NCBI RefSeq assembly: GCF_027580225.2
Contig: NC_073342.2
Location: 13,551,001-13,615,000, forward strand
Reading direction: 5' to 3'
Source of the DNA: Misgurnus anguillicaudatus
Taxonomy: Eukaryota > Chordata > Actinopteri > Cypriniformes > Cobitidae
DNA: 64,000 nucleotides
The position numbers and the translations under genes are program-made. The notes beneath the pieces were generated by a model that was not told the DNA's origin, did not search any database, and saw only the letters and a list, made by a program, of their open reading frames with translations. This document shows, piece after piece, positions 31,341 through 41,410 of this stretch (the stretch's first letter is position 1; every line of letters starts with the position of its first letter).

Positions 31341-32196
31341 AAATCAGTATTGTATCAGGTCAGTATTAAAAAGTCAATTATTAATTTTACGCAAAATCCG
31401 ATATCCACCATGTCATCTTTTCTCCCTTTTTCCAAACTGCGATGAGCGCCAGTCCTCCTTCTCTGCAGAATCAACCAATGACAGCGCACCATTTCACGCA
31501 TTGTAAACAACAATGGCGCCACTTTAAAGGCACACAGAATCCTAGTTTTTCTCATCTATTTGTACTTCGTGATCAACAAACAAACAAAAACGAAATAATT
31601 TTGGTGGCATTGATAAACCTGTGGTGGTTTTCTGTGGCGGGAAAGAAACGTAAGTCATCAAAATCAAATTATTTACGTGAAGCACTTCTGTCATGCTAAC
31701 ACATTGACCCCAGAGGATTTATGAAAAACTTTTCATTATTTTACTCAAAGTCAACAAAAATCGAGCAGGACCAAAACATTTTACAGCTGATCGTTGTCAA
31801 CAAAGTTCAGCGACGACGTCCCAATGATCACAGCAGCAATGACAGTGTTCTTAATATGACAAAGTGTTTTGATGAATGCCATTAATGTTTATTTTTTAAT
31901 CAGTGTATACCACTAGCCAACTAAATGAATATTACATGGCAAAGATGAATGCACATTTATATATTGATTCAATAGATTTATTGCATTTTGCAGAAAAAAT
32001 TATCAGTTTTTATAATAAATCTTTGAAAATCAAATTATGAATTGATTTTTTTATGTTATTATAACCTAAATATGCGATGTGAAAGTTTGTAACAGAAAAT
32101 AATGGTTTTCAAGTTGTCACTTTCTTGGTATAGAAAACACATTTTTACCCAAAGTAGTCAAAATGGATTTATTGCATTTTGGAACCAAACTCTTCA
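31250..32196. mobile_element. Mariner-like MITE with TA duplication
   Basis: It starts tgaagagtttggttccaaaa and ends with the matching complement (ttttggaaccaaactcttca), flanked by TA (31248-31249 and 32197-32198). The terminus closely resembles the shorter element at 35940-36182. TA duplication with such ends points to the Tc1/mariner group. Its interior holds a (TA)n tract at 31289-31335 and minor open frames (31442-31699, 32102-32287) with no family resemblance. Confidence 0.8.
31289..31335. repeat. (AT)n microsatellite
   Basis: About 47 bases of uninterrupted AT dinucleotide lie inside the mariner-like MITE. Confidence 0.95.
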
Positions 32197-32323
32197 TATA
32201 TCAGTGCCATTGTTTTGTCTCAAGATGCACACCACTATTGTTTTTGTAAGGTATAATTGTAAAAACGACTTAAATGTCCTAACATAACCAAAGCCTGGTC
32301 CTGGATTAATCTGGGAAACGGCC

Positions 32324-33087
32324 TTAAAAAGTTTAATGCTGAACAGTGCTGTTTTGGCTATTTTATCATTGATTGATTTTAACAATACAGAGATCTTTAA
32401 ACAGAATGTTCATAACAAAAATGGAAATTATAACTATTTAACAAACAGATCTATTTTAATTAAGTTTAATTTCATTTATTTATTTTTTATTTTCTTAAAT
32501 GATAACAACAATATCTATGATAGTAAGTAGTTTTAAAATAGCCCATAAATACAGTTTTTAGTTATGATGATGTCTCAACTTTGTGTCTTTATATCTCACA
32601 CTTCCTTCAAACGAATGTGATTCAGGTCAGGTTAACTGACCCCAGCTGAACTAATGCCCACTTTGATCCTCACTGCTGCACAGGTACCTAAAATCTGTTC
32701 ATCATCTGCTAATTTGTTACCTCGGTGTGCATTGACGTGAACGCGTACAGCCTTAACGGACAGACATGGAGAATTCTCTGTTGTTTCTCACAGATTTAAA
32801 TTAAATAGAGACTGATCGATGGCTTTCACATTCTGCTCAGCAGTGGCGGCTGGTGACTTCTTTTTTTGAGGGCGCATGATGCGAAGTTCGTCACAACATG
32901 TATGTAGCTTGTCATGTGTGTGGTTCGTAATTTCAAAATATACGTTCTGCGCTTTAAGAGATTGTGTGTGCATCACGTGTCATGCCAAAATAAGTACCTG
33001 CTGCAGACGCGTCTAAAGGGTTTATGATTAGCATGTAAAAATTTAATTGTTATGAAAAATTCACATAAATGCTCATCTAAATATGAT
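32324..33087. other. No gene recognised; one hAT-like terminus
   Basis: At 32841 a cagtggcggctggtgac motif followed by a T tract resembles a hAT terminus; the opposite end was not found. Later words (gctgcagacgcgtctaaagg) suggest further old repeat DNA. Confidence 0.35.
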
Positions 33088-33091
33088 TTAA

Positions 33092-33850
33092 AGGACAAGT
33101 TCATGATTTTACACTTAAAGCCCTGTTTTCAGATTGTTTATGATGAAATAGAACGGTTTTGACTGAAATTTGGACATATGATGCTAGCTCGAGAATTTTT
33201 CAGTTTCCGTTGTATCACCTCCCACCTCCACAATGGCTGCACAGGTGCACCGGAACAATCCCCCCCCAAATGCATCAAACCTTCGCCTACAAAGACGTGA
33301 AACTCACCGAGCGGCCAGGGGTGTTCACTGATATGCTCATACAAAAATCGCTGCAAAAGATGCTTTCCAACAGGTTTTATCATAGTTTTTGTCCAACTCC
33401 ATTGACTTGTAGATGTGCTGTGAGGTACGATATTACTCCGCGCCGGGAACGTTGTTTGTATTCCTGCAATTGGTAAAGGTGGATTATCGCCACCAACTGG
33501 GCTGGAGTGTCTATTATTTAAGCTCTCAGCGGAAGAATGTACGAGAGTGAGGCGTTTGGAAAAATAGGTCCACAAGTTTACATCTTTTGCAGGGATTTTG
33601 TGTGAGCATATCAGTGAACACCCCTGACCACTCGGTGAGTTTCACAGCTTTGTAAATGAAAGTTTAATGCATTTTAGAAAGGATTGTTCCAGTGCACCTA
33701 TACACGCATTGTAGAGGTGGGAGGTGAAACAACAGACACCGCAAAATTCTCGAGCAATCATCATATGTCAAAATTTCAATCAAAAAAATTTTATTTCATC
33801 AAAAACAATCTGAAAACAGGGCTTTAAGTGTAAAATACTGAACTTGTTCT
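33092..33850. mobile_element. TTAA-target foldback, 'aggacaagttc' family
   Basis: The left arm (TTAA at 33088-33091, then aggacaagttcatgatttta) is mirrored by the right arm ending aacttgttct at 33850. Arms of about 270 bp share 'agccctgttttcagattgtt', 'ggggtgttcactgatatgct' and 'gtgaaactcaccgag'. The right TTAA has mutated to ATAA. A single arm of the same family lies at 44425-44705. The overlapping frames at 33138-33575 and 33159-33476 are translations of the arms. Confidence 0.8.
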
Positions 33851-34260
33851 ATAAATTGTTTGTAGATATTGATCTAGATGTTATGTGTTGAATTCGGCCA
33901 TCTGCTGGTTAGAAAAAAAAACATAAAAGACTTACAGTTTAGGAAATAAATCATTCATTTCACTGGATGTGGCCAACTGCTCACCAATTTTCACAAATAA
34001 AAAAGTTTTTTTTTTTTTTTTGCATTTCCTATTAATTTTCAATTGGGGTCATATTGACCCCCCAAGGGACTCTTTTGTAAAAAAAATACACATCTTTAGA
34101 ATGACAATTTTTATATGAATATTGACAAGTAATGTAGAAAAGTCCCAAAATCTTATTCCACTGAGATGAAGGGAACCATTTTTTTTTTACTAAAGAAAAG
34201 TGGCTTGGGGGTCATTTTGGCCCGGGGAGACTTATAAGGGTTAAAAAAATCTAATTTCTA
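33851..34260. other. No gene recognised
   Basis: AT-rich DNA with a T tract at about 34006-34020; 'tcatattgaccccccaag' and 'gtcattttggcccggg' are faint inverted words of an old repeat. Confidence 0.35.
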
Positions 34261-34545
34261 TAAACAAAGTTTATAGGTCCACTGTGTAGATTTTAGCAGC
34301 ATCTAGCGGTGAGATTGTGAAGTCCACAGCTCACCCCTCCCTTTCAAAACGCATAGAGATGCTACGGTAGCCACCACAGGACAAACACACCATTGTCTGA
34401 GACAACATAGTGACAAACGCGCTATATAGAGCAGTTTGTCCATTAAGGGCTACTGTAGAAACATGACGGCGAGTTCCATGTAAGGTGACCCACGGTGTAT
34501 CTAGACTCACTCTTAGGTAATAAAAACAATACAGTTTATTTGGTA
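34261..34545. repeat. Relative of the 12884-13569 TTAA element, partial
   Basis: The words gctacggtagccaccacagg, gacaaacacaccattgtctg and agttccatgtaaggtgaccc match, in the same order, the DNA on both sides of the insertion at 13029-13400. Here the corresponding site reads 'ctactgtagaaacatgacg', uninterrupted. The termini are not clear. Confidence 0.6.
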
Positions 34546-34572
34546 CATGACTGACAATTGAAGTTTCATTAA

Positions 34573-34817
34573 AGGAACAGTATGTAAGAAATGTATATAA
34601 ATTAATCATAAAATGGCCCTGATATGTCACTAAACATTAAGAAATCATTTTCATTTCAAATACTTATATCACTGACCACAGTGGTCCGGCCAGGATATTG
34701 TCATTTAAAAAGTGGAGTTGCAGCCCTCAAATGATGTTTATGTTGTCATTTTGTGTATTGGCCACCAGTTGTGTGATTGCAGTACCAGTTTTAGCCACAA
34801 TCCTACATATTGTTCCT
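34573..34817. mobile_element. Short TTAA-target MITE (245 bp)
   Basis: The termini aggaacagtatgtaagaa and tcctacatattgttcct are imperfect inverted repeats, with TTAA on both sides (34569-34572 and 34818-34821). Confidence 0.8.
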
Positions 34818-34821
34818 TTAA

Positions 34822-35815
34822 CTATAAAAGCAGCAAAACATCTTTCTCTGGAATAAAGTTTAGCAACCAGAGCTCCCTATAAGACATTTTACCCTGATTA
34901 AATCTATTTTTGTATAATTTCATATTTTACTCTGCAATCAGTGCAGATTTTTTCGAGGCTCTCTTAGAAAGATTTTTTGAATCAATAAGCAAGCTCGAAA
35001 TTAATGTAGTAATAGATGCAACATGTTCTAGACTGCTGGAACGCAATCGTTCACAATTTTACAAGATGAAAGAGACGTCCTTCACACATTAAAGCTGAAC
35101 TTTTTGTAACAGTGAGTAAGTGTCTAAACTTACACGAAGGTCCGGATTCAGCAGTTTTTCTAAATGCCAGACAGATCGCTTTTTTGTTGCAATTTGTGAA
35201 AATGGGCTTGGATCTGGAATGTCTTTGTACTCTGTTTCTCACACTTCAAGACACTGGCACTCTCCTACAGTACACTTCCATGCAGACCTGTCCGTCAGTA
35301 CTGTGTTATTCCCGGTTAGCTTCTCCTTGTGGTTGGAACTGTGTGGTCTAAGGTTAGTTAGTGTGAGCTGGGTCTCCTTGATAGAGTTTGAAATCGCTTT
35401 CAGTCCCGATTGCATTGACAGACAGCTGTCTCAGCTGTAGTTTGTTGACATGGCTGCCTGTCTCAGGGGTCTTGTTTATAGCACATTACCTTCCCAGTAC
35501 ACAAGTACCACTTCGAGCCCTACCTCATGGGACAAAAGCTAGCCACGCTGGTCAAGCAACACTGTTGTAAAAGATCCCATGTGACCTGTAGCTAGAGATG
35601 TTCAATATAAATATGCCTACAGAGTTGAACTGGACAGGAAGAGTACAGTATCTGGCATTGCTCTGACGGGAGTAAATGAAAGTTTGACTACAATGTTGAA
35701 TTGTAATACTGTTTGCTTCTGGCGAAATGTGTTTAGATGTCATTACGAGGCTCAGGAACAACATGTGTTGTTCGTAGCTGTACTTATAACCCGAAGCGAA
35801 ATCTAATTTGTGACT
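34822..35815. other. No gene recognised
   Basis: The 35090-35570 part is of balanced composition and carries several overlapping frames in different phases (35112-35351, 35120-35440, 35388-35570). None has a recognisable domain. A host regulatory or exonic function cannot be judged from this sequence alone. Confidence 0.3.
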
Positions 35816-35819
35816 TAAA

Positions 35820-35935
35820 CACTGTAAAACAATCCAGCATGAAGTCAAACAACTTGGTTTTGCAAGTCAGTTCAACCCACTATTTTAAGCATTAATTTGT
35901 GATAAGTTGACATAACTTATAAAAATATATGAAGA
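35820..35935. repeat. 'gcatgaagt...cataactta' repeat, partial copy
   Basis: The words 'cagcatgaagtcaaacaac', 'ttttgcaagtcagttcaacc' and 'gataagttgacataactta' match 51838-51945, and more weakly 50262-50335 and 47800-47870. Confidence 0.6.
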
Positions 35936-35939
35936 GTTT

Positions 35940-36182
35940 CGTTGCAAAACGAGATAATCACAGTTTTTTTTAATTGTTCAGAAATCTTGTTTTTTGGTTG
36001 TGCATTCCAATTAATTTCAATTCAACTTCAGTTAGTTTGTTTTGATTTAAACCTCCATAACTTAAAAAATACAGCTAAGTAGCACCATAAAACAAAATAA
36101 TAACATGATAACATAATAATAAACATGTTTTGACAAAAATGTTAAAAAATGGATTTATCTCATTTTGCAACGAAACTCTTCA
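35940..36182. mobile_element. Mariner-like MITE with TA duplication (243 bp)
   Basis: The inverted repeats are about 28 bp with one mismatch (tgaagagtttcgttgcaaaa at the left end), flanked by TA (35938-35939 and 36183-36184). It belongs to the same group as the longer copy at 31250-32196. Confidence 0.85.
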
Positions 36183-36269
36183 TATATGGATTTGACATCA
36201 TTTTATCGTTTAGCAAGTCTGCTTTTATGAATGATTGTTTTTAGTAGAAATATAAAAAAATCATTAATT

Positions 36270-36445
36270 AAGGTGCATTTTGTTGATTATCAAAATTACC
36301 TAAGAAAAAAAATCTGCAAATGGGGTAAGACATTTTAAGTGTTTAAGAAAAAGTTTCAAGATGCACAAATTCACTTAAATTTTATATTTCTTGTCAAAAA
36401 ACTAGACTTATTTTCTTAGGTCATTTTTTCATTAAGAAAATGCAT
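36270..36445. repeat. Partial copy of the ACTGCAAAAA MITE family
   Basis: It shares 'ctgcaaatggggtaag', 'cacttaaattttatattt' and 'cttattttcttaggtcattt' with the copies at 22025 and 47871. Confidence 0.5.
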
Positions 36446-36867
36446 CGTAATTAAATAATTTTTAAATACTTGTAGGGGAGAACTGGGGCAAAAGTAACGA
36501 AGTGATTTTGAATTTTTTTTAAATATTTGTAGGGGAAACCGGGGCAAAAGTAACGAAGTGATTAACGAAGTCCTAATTATTTTTGCATGCCAAACTTTTA
36601 CAGTATCTTTATTAGGGATGCACCGAAATGAAAATTCTTGGCCGAAACCGAAAACCGAAACACCGAAAGAAATTATTATGCCAATTATTAGTACAATTGC
36701 ATGTATGGCTATCACTGTGTACTAACTTTACTAGGGGTGTTTGGATCACAGTTTGGATCACATTACAGTTTTTGAGGCACAGATCAGATTATTTTTTCGG
36801 ATCAGCAAAAAGCAGGTGGGAAAAAAATCGAATAAACAATAAAGAAATTGCAAACATTTATAAAAAA
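36446..36867. other. Fragments of hAT-like termini, no gene
   Basis: A duplicated 'aggggaaaccggggcaaaagtaacgaagtgatt'-type unit occurs at 36473-36505 and 36531-36561. At 36613 the words tagggatgcaccgaaatga and ggccgaaaccgaaaac look like one terminus of a hAT element. A further 'ctaggggtgtttggatcac' terminus is at 36731. No opposite ends were found. Confidence 0.4.
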
Positions 36868-37495
36868 GGTCAAGGTCAAGGTAGTTTTTATTGTCTCCCT
36901 TGGGAGAAATTTGTCTCAGACAAGAGAACCGCTGCAGCATACTCACAACACAGTAACAAACAGACATCACAATACAACAATAAGTTATCTAAAAAGAGAA
37001 ATTGAGAAAGTATAGGAAAAAAAAGCAACCAGTTGTACCAGCAACTGCATTAGTTTAGCGTCGTAACAAGAGCTCCCAGTTCACACACAGGTTATCAACC
37101 AGCATGTATAACTATACTCATGGCAAAAACTCATTAATTTCTAAAAAAACATTCTGTTGCAGTTGCTTGTTAATCAGTTTAACTGACAATGGGATAAACG
37201 AATGTTTGTACCGATTATGCCTGCACAATGGGACCCTATATCTCTGGCCAGAGTTCATCAACGCATATCTCAGAGTGCAAGACGTGTGAAGGGTTCAGTA
37301 GAATCTTATTAGTGTGCTGGACCGTACAAATCTCAAAAATATCTGGTACGGAACTGAGTGTCTTAATCCCCATAATTTTTCCTTTAATTTATTTATTTGA
37401 GCTTTCATTTGTACAGTTAGATTACCGTACCATGCATTAATACCATATCTTAAAATGGACTCTATTGATGCTCTATAAAAATGAGCATTATATTG

Positions 37496-37873
37496 CTACT
37501 CACTCCGAACAGTCGTAATCGTCTGATGAGCTCTTGTGCACACACTTGACACATGTTTATGCCATTTAAGCTCACTATCAATGTAAACTCCCAGATATTT
37601 ATCAGAATTAACTTGTTTAATATGCTGACCATGAATTACAATCAAACTCCTGTCCCCCACTGATTTGGGGTCTATAATAACCCCTTCAGTTTTCTTAATA
37701 TTAATCTGCAGGTGGTGGTCATCACACCAATTCACAAATACATCTACAGCAGCTTTGTGGTCAATCCTACAGTCTGCTGTCATCAATTGCAATAAAACAG
37801 TGTCATCAGAAAATGTCAAAATTAACTGGTCAGCCTGCTGACTCACACAGTCATTTGTATAAAGGGTAAACAA
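37496..37873 (-). pseudogene. Reverse transcriptase fragment, downstream part
   Basis: The 125-codon frame begins LYTNDCVSQQADQLILTFSD and has FSDDTVLL in place of the catalytic YADD motif, so the two aspartates remain. It then shows WCDDHHLQINIKKTEGVIID and KYLGVYIDSELKWHKHV, the standard order at the end of the reverse transcriptase domain in L2/CR1/Jockey-type elements. It is separated from the upstream part by a deletion that took the PQG region and changed phase. Confidence 0.85.
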
Positions 37874-38160
37874 ACTACAATGTCAGACAGCACGGAATTG
37901 AATTTTACTTCTTGTTTCCTATTTGTTAAAAATGAGTAGTACCATTTTACTATAAAAGGATTCACTCTTAGCTCAACTAATTTCTCTAACAGTTTATGTG
38001 GTTGAATTGAGTTAAACGCAGAACTAAAATCAATAAAAAGCATCCTAGCATAGGCTGCTGGTCTTTCCAGGTGCTTTAAAACCAGGTGCATTAATGTAGA
38101 AATCGCATCATTAGTACCACAATTTTTTTTAATATGCAAAAAAAGAACAAAGTTGTACAT
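37843..38160 (-). pseudogene. Reverse transcriptase fragment, upstream part
   Basis: The 105-codon frame contains KKNCGTNDAISTLMHLVLKH and then ARMLFIDFSSAFNSIQP, the motif that carries the first catalytic aspartate of non-LTR reverse transcriptases (FxDFSxAFN). It continues with WYYSFLTNRKQEVKFN, the usual next block. The expected GxPQG motif never appears: after 'SDIVV' the frame runs out, so the two parts of the enzyme are out of phase. This is a dead copy. Confidence 0.8.
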
Positions 38161-38722
38161 TAATAAGGTCTGAAATTATCATTAGGTACAGATAAAAAAT
38201 TAAATGAATCATAACACTGTCTTTATTGTATAAATTAAATATATTATTCTATTATTTGTCTCTTTGTCAAGTAGGTTAACCTTTAAGCAAAGACTGGTTT
38301 CTGACTGTAATCTATAAACTTAAGATATAAACAAATGTTTTATTAGAAAAAGAATACTGTGGAGATAATTTTGTTTATATGTGCCTGCCCTGTCAATAAC
38401 AGAGAGATTTTATGTTCGCTTGTGCTCAATAAAGTAGGTAAATATACTGTAAGTTATCCATCCCTGTAGCCGGCATTTTAAAAGCAAGGGGGACAAGGAC
38501 ATGTATATGTATAGTAAAGCAAAATAAAGTTAACTGTGATATATTAGACCCAACTTTTTTTTTCATACAGTGGCCTACCAGTAAAAATTTATAAAAAATG
38601 GGACCAAAATTGCTAAGACATGTTAACCTGACCATGATTTGTTTAAATGTTTTTTTTATTTTTATTTAAGTGACTTAGAATCAGAATTTGTCAGAAATAG
38701 AAGTAAATGGTCAGTAATAGAA

Positions 38723-38757
<35 letters not shown>

Positions 38758-39035
38758 TAGTAATAATAATAATAGAACAAATTATGAGCAATAGCCCACA
38801 CATTTATAATATAACAAATAAACAGTGTTTTTTTATGTTTTTCATGTTGGTCGGTGGAAACGTAGTCAAATGTAAAATAATACTGCATGCCTATTCTTGA
38901 ACTTTATAGCCTAAATTAACTAGATTATTACTTTATGAAGTTACAAAAGTTAATCAGTCAAGACAAATTAATGAAATTAAATTATCAATAAACTTTGGTG
39001 TTTGGTTTTAAAATTAGAAACAGCATACTTTTGCT
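38161..39035. other. No gene recognised
   Basis: AT-rich DNA with an (AAT)n tract; the minus-strand YYYYY frame at 38691-38888 is a translation of that tract. Confidence 0.4.
38722..38775. repeat. (AAT)n microsatellite
   Basis: About 54 bases of AAT trinucleotide with one or two interruptions (aacaatag). Confidence 0.95.
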
Positions 39036-39039
39036 TTAA

Positions 39040-39401
39040 AGGCGTTCTAAGCGAATCTGCGAGAAGTTAGTTTTTGTTGATTTTTGAATTGTTTTCAAAC
39101 AGACGGAGCGTAGCTAACTCCTCCCCTCCCCCTCCCTTCTGTGCTTTCATGAACGCACCCAACCCCCACCCCCAAATCCTTCTAGTCGTTTATTGGCTAA
39201 AACACTTTGTTTTGTTTTGTGGTGCTAGGTTTGGCCACTGTGTTTATATTGAAATTTGTAGAGCCTGGGCTGTCTACAGAGATTGCGTTTTTTTACAGTT
39301 TGATCAGCGGACAGGCAGCAAGCAGATGGTGAGGAGATGTTTGCTGTATGTAACAAAAAATGTTTTATGGTCTAAAACACGTGAATTCGCTTAGAGCACC
39401 T
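39040..39401. mobile_element. TTAA-target MITE, 'ctaagcgaat' termini (362 bp)
   Basis: The termini aggcgttctaagcgaat and attcgcttagagcacct are inverted repeats (15 of 17). TTAA flanks both (39036-39039 and 39402-39405). The 106-codon frame inside (39074-39394) reads across the repeat and has no known domain. Confidence 0.85.
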
Positions 39402-39405
39402 TTAA

Positions 39406-40487
39406 GTGCACAGAGCCTACTATGCATTTAATTTCTGAGTTTAAAAATGGTTTGTATTCAACACAAGACATAGTGTTTACGAGGATAATAATGTCAGTTT
39501 TAGTTTTGTGTAAATATGTGCCTTTAAGCACAAGATAACATTAACTTAGCATTTGCACGCTGTTTGAAGCATTAAGATGCGGGTTTCCAGCAGGAATGGT
39601 GAAGGCGAGTTAAAAACTGCGGGGGACATCTCCATCGTGTCCCCTGCTTGATCTATGCCAATGGGTATGCTGATGTCCAATATAATAAGATTCCACACCT
39701 TGCAGTTTACTATACATAGATGGCTAAAAGTAAGCTATTCATCATAACACAGTGCTCTAAAAGTGTAACCACTGTGATGTTACCAAAACATTTCAACAAG
39801 CCCCACGCGGCAAAACTGAATTGAAGTCAATGACAACAGAGGGAGTCTTAGAAAGAAAAGGGGGGGGGAAGAATCGGTTAACCTTTCAGACTGGTAACTT
39901 AATACGACTCTCACCAATCGCCATTGGCGACAGAACGCATCAATACACATAAACAGTGATCTACACACTGAAAGAATGAAAATCATCACTGTCGATGTGG
40001 GCTTGGCTACGCCCCGCAGTCCGCCCGCTCCATTTGCTTTTCATGGAGCCCTTAGGGGTTCCGAGCCCAGGTCTCTTTGGAAATTCGATTTCCAATCACC
40101 ACAGTTCTCCGACGTTTAATGGGTGCCAGGGAGCTCGGCAGAGGAGCCAACCACAACGACCTTTAGCATTCTGTTAAACCTTCATTACATTGCATGAAAA
40201 AATTTTGATTCCTGGCATTTATTGAACAGGCCAAAGATATACAGTATAAGGTATGTTTTCAAATACCAAAACATTTTATTTGTTTTCTTTAGCGGTGCAT
40301 TTGAGACAATGCACATTGAAAAAAGCACTATAGAAATAAAACTGAGTTGAATTCTGCTAGCTAGGCATTGTTCGCAGATACCATTAAAAGGGAATGTGTG
40401 GTAGCTACTGTAAAATAAATTGCATATTGTCTTTTACTTCTCTCAATAAATATCCATTTTTATTCTCTCTCTTTACTTTGTTCCTGC
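39406..40487. other. No gene recognised
   Basis: Mixed composition. 39990-40160 is GC-richer but its frames (39995-40177) match nothing known. No repeat termini were found. Confidence 0.3.
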
Positions 40488-40574
40488 AGCTCAACTGGTA
40501 GAGCAATGCGTTAGCAGCTAGAAAGGTTATAAGTTTGCTCCCAGCGTCAACTAAATGCATAATATAAATGTAAA
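40488..40574 (+). repeat. tRNA-derived SINE head and short body
   Basis: It contains an A-box region (gctcaactggtagagcaatg), cgttagcagc and a decayed B box (gttataagtttgctccc). It ends in 'aaatgcataatataaatg', a typical cyprinid SINE end. It is the same family as 19951-20030 and 52458-53075. Confidence 0.65.
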
Positions 40575-41406
40575 GATTAGCAGAAAGCCATGTTTGAATG
40601 ATAATACAGTAATTATAACAGTAGATATGGCATTTGTTAGCTAGCGATAACTGCGGCATGCTAACCACTCAAACCTTGACTTCCTGCAACAGACACGCTA
40701 ACTGGTAAACAGCAATGACAGTTAAAATTCAGATTGTCTCTGAAGGCTCATGTCTGATTCTAAAAGTGCCACGTCAGACTCTGTGGTAATTCAATTTCGG
40801 AAACATGAAGGGAGTCTGGTTGTAAAATCAAAATCAAAAAACGTTAGGAACAACGTCTGTCTTGGCAGAAAGTCAGTGGGAGATAAAGTGCTTAGGACCG
40901 AGCCGGAAAGTGAGTTATAGAACATGCTAAGTAGTCGGAGATCAATAGCTAATGTTAGCTTGGTAATAATGCATGCTAATGTGCATTTAAGGAATGGCCT
41001 TAAAGGGATCCACTGCTAATTGCTAGCGCTATCATCACTACTGCTATTGCCATGACAACAATTACTTCCTCTTAAGCGATGCTCTTTGGTGCTTTCTATT
41101 ACTACTTTGAGAGCAAAATTAAAGCATATTGTAACTGTAATTACAATCTTCAAGGCTATTGTCTCATGGTATTGTAAACTTAACAACAACTGTTATTATT
41201 TGTGTGCGTATTTCTTGTAAACTACAAGGCCACTTTAAAGTCTGCAATTTGAAAGTGTCCAGATGAGACACAAAAAGTTTGCTCAAAGGATAATGGTGAA
41301 CAAAGCAACACAATCACTGTTAATCAGACATATTTGATGTTTAATATACATGTCTGAGAGGTGAGATTAGGGATCAATTTGAAGATGTGATATTGTATTG
41401 AGCTAT
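40575..41406. other. No gene recognised
   Basis: AT-rich DNA without coding frames or clear element ends; small 'gctaa'/'ttagc' rich words around 40640-41030. Confidence 0.3.
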
Positions 41407-41410
41407 TTAA

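Larger units (their letters stand above)
31148..32323. mobile_element. MITE with 'cccagacagg' termini, split by a mariner-like insert
   Basis: The left end ttttcccagacagg, then ctagtccaagactaaaatgc, and the right end ctggattaatctgggaaac correspond in reverse orientation to the copy at 24822-25022. The 947-bp insertion at 31250-32196 splits it. Confidence 0.65.
36868..38160 (-). mobile_element. Truncated non-LTR retrotransposon (L2/CR1/Rex-like), minus strand
   Basis: Read on the minus strand, reverse-transcriptase coding (38160 down to 37496) is followed by an untranslated tail. The tail ends in gagacaaatttctcccaagg, then gagacaataaa, and a short tandem of 'aaggtc'/'ggtcaa' units at 36868-36882. 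A short tandem 3' end instead of poly-A is typical of the L2/CR1/Rex group. The 5' part of the element is missing, as is usual for target-primed copies. Confidence 0.75.

Noticed and set aside
33138..33575. 145-codon minus-strand frame
   Set aside because: It lies within the left arm and centre of the 33092-33850 foldback and has no recognised domain.
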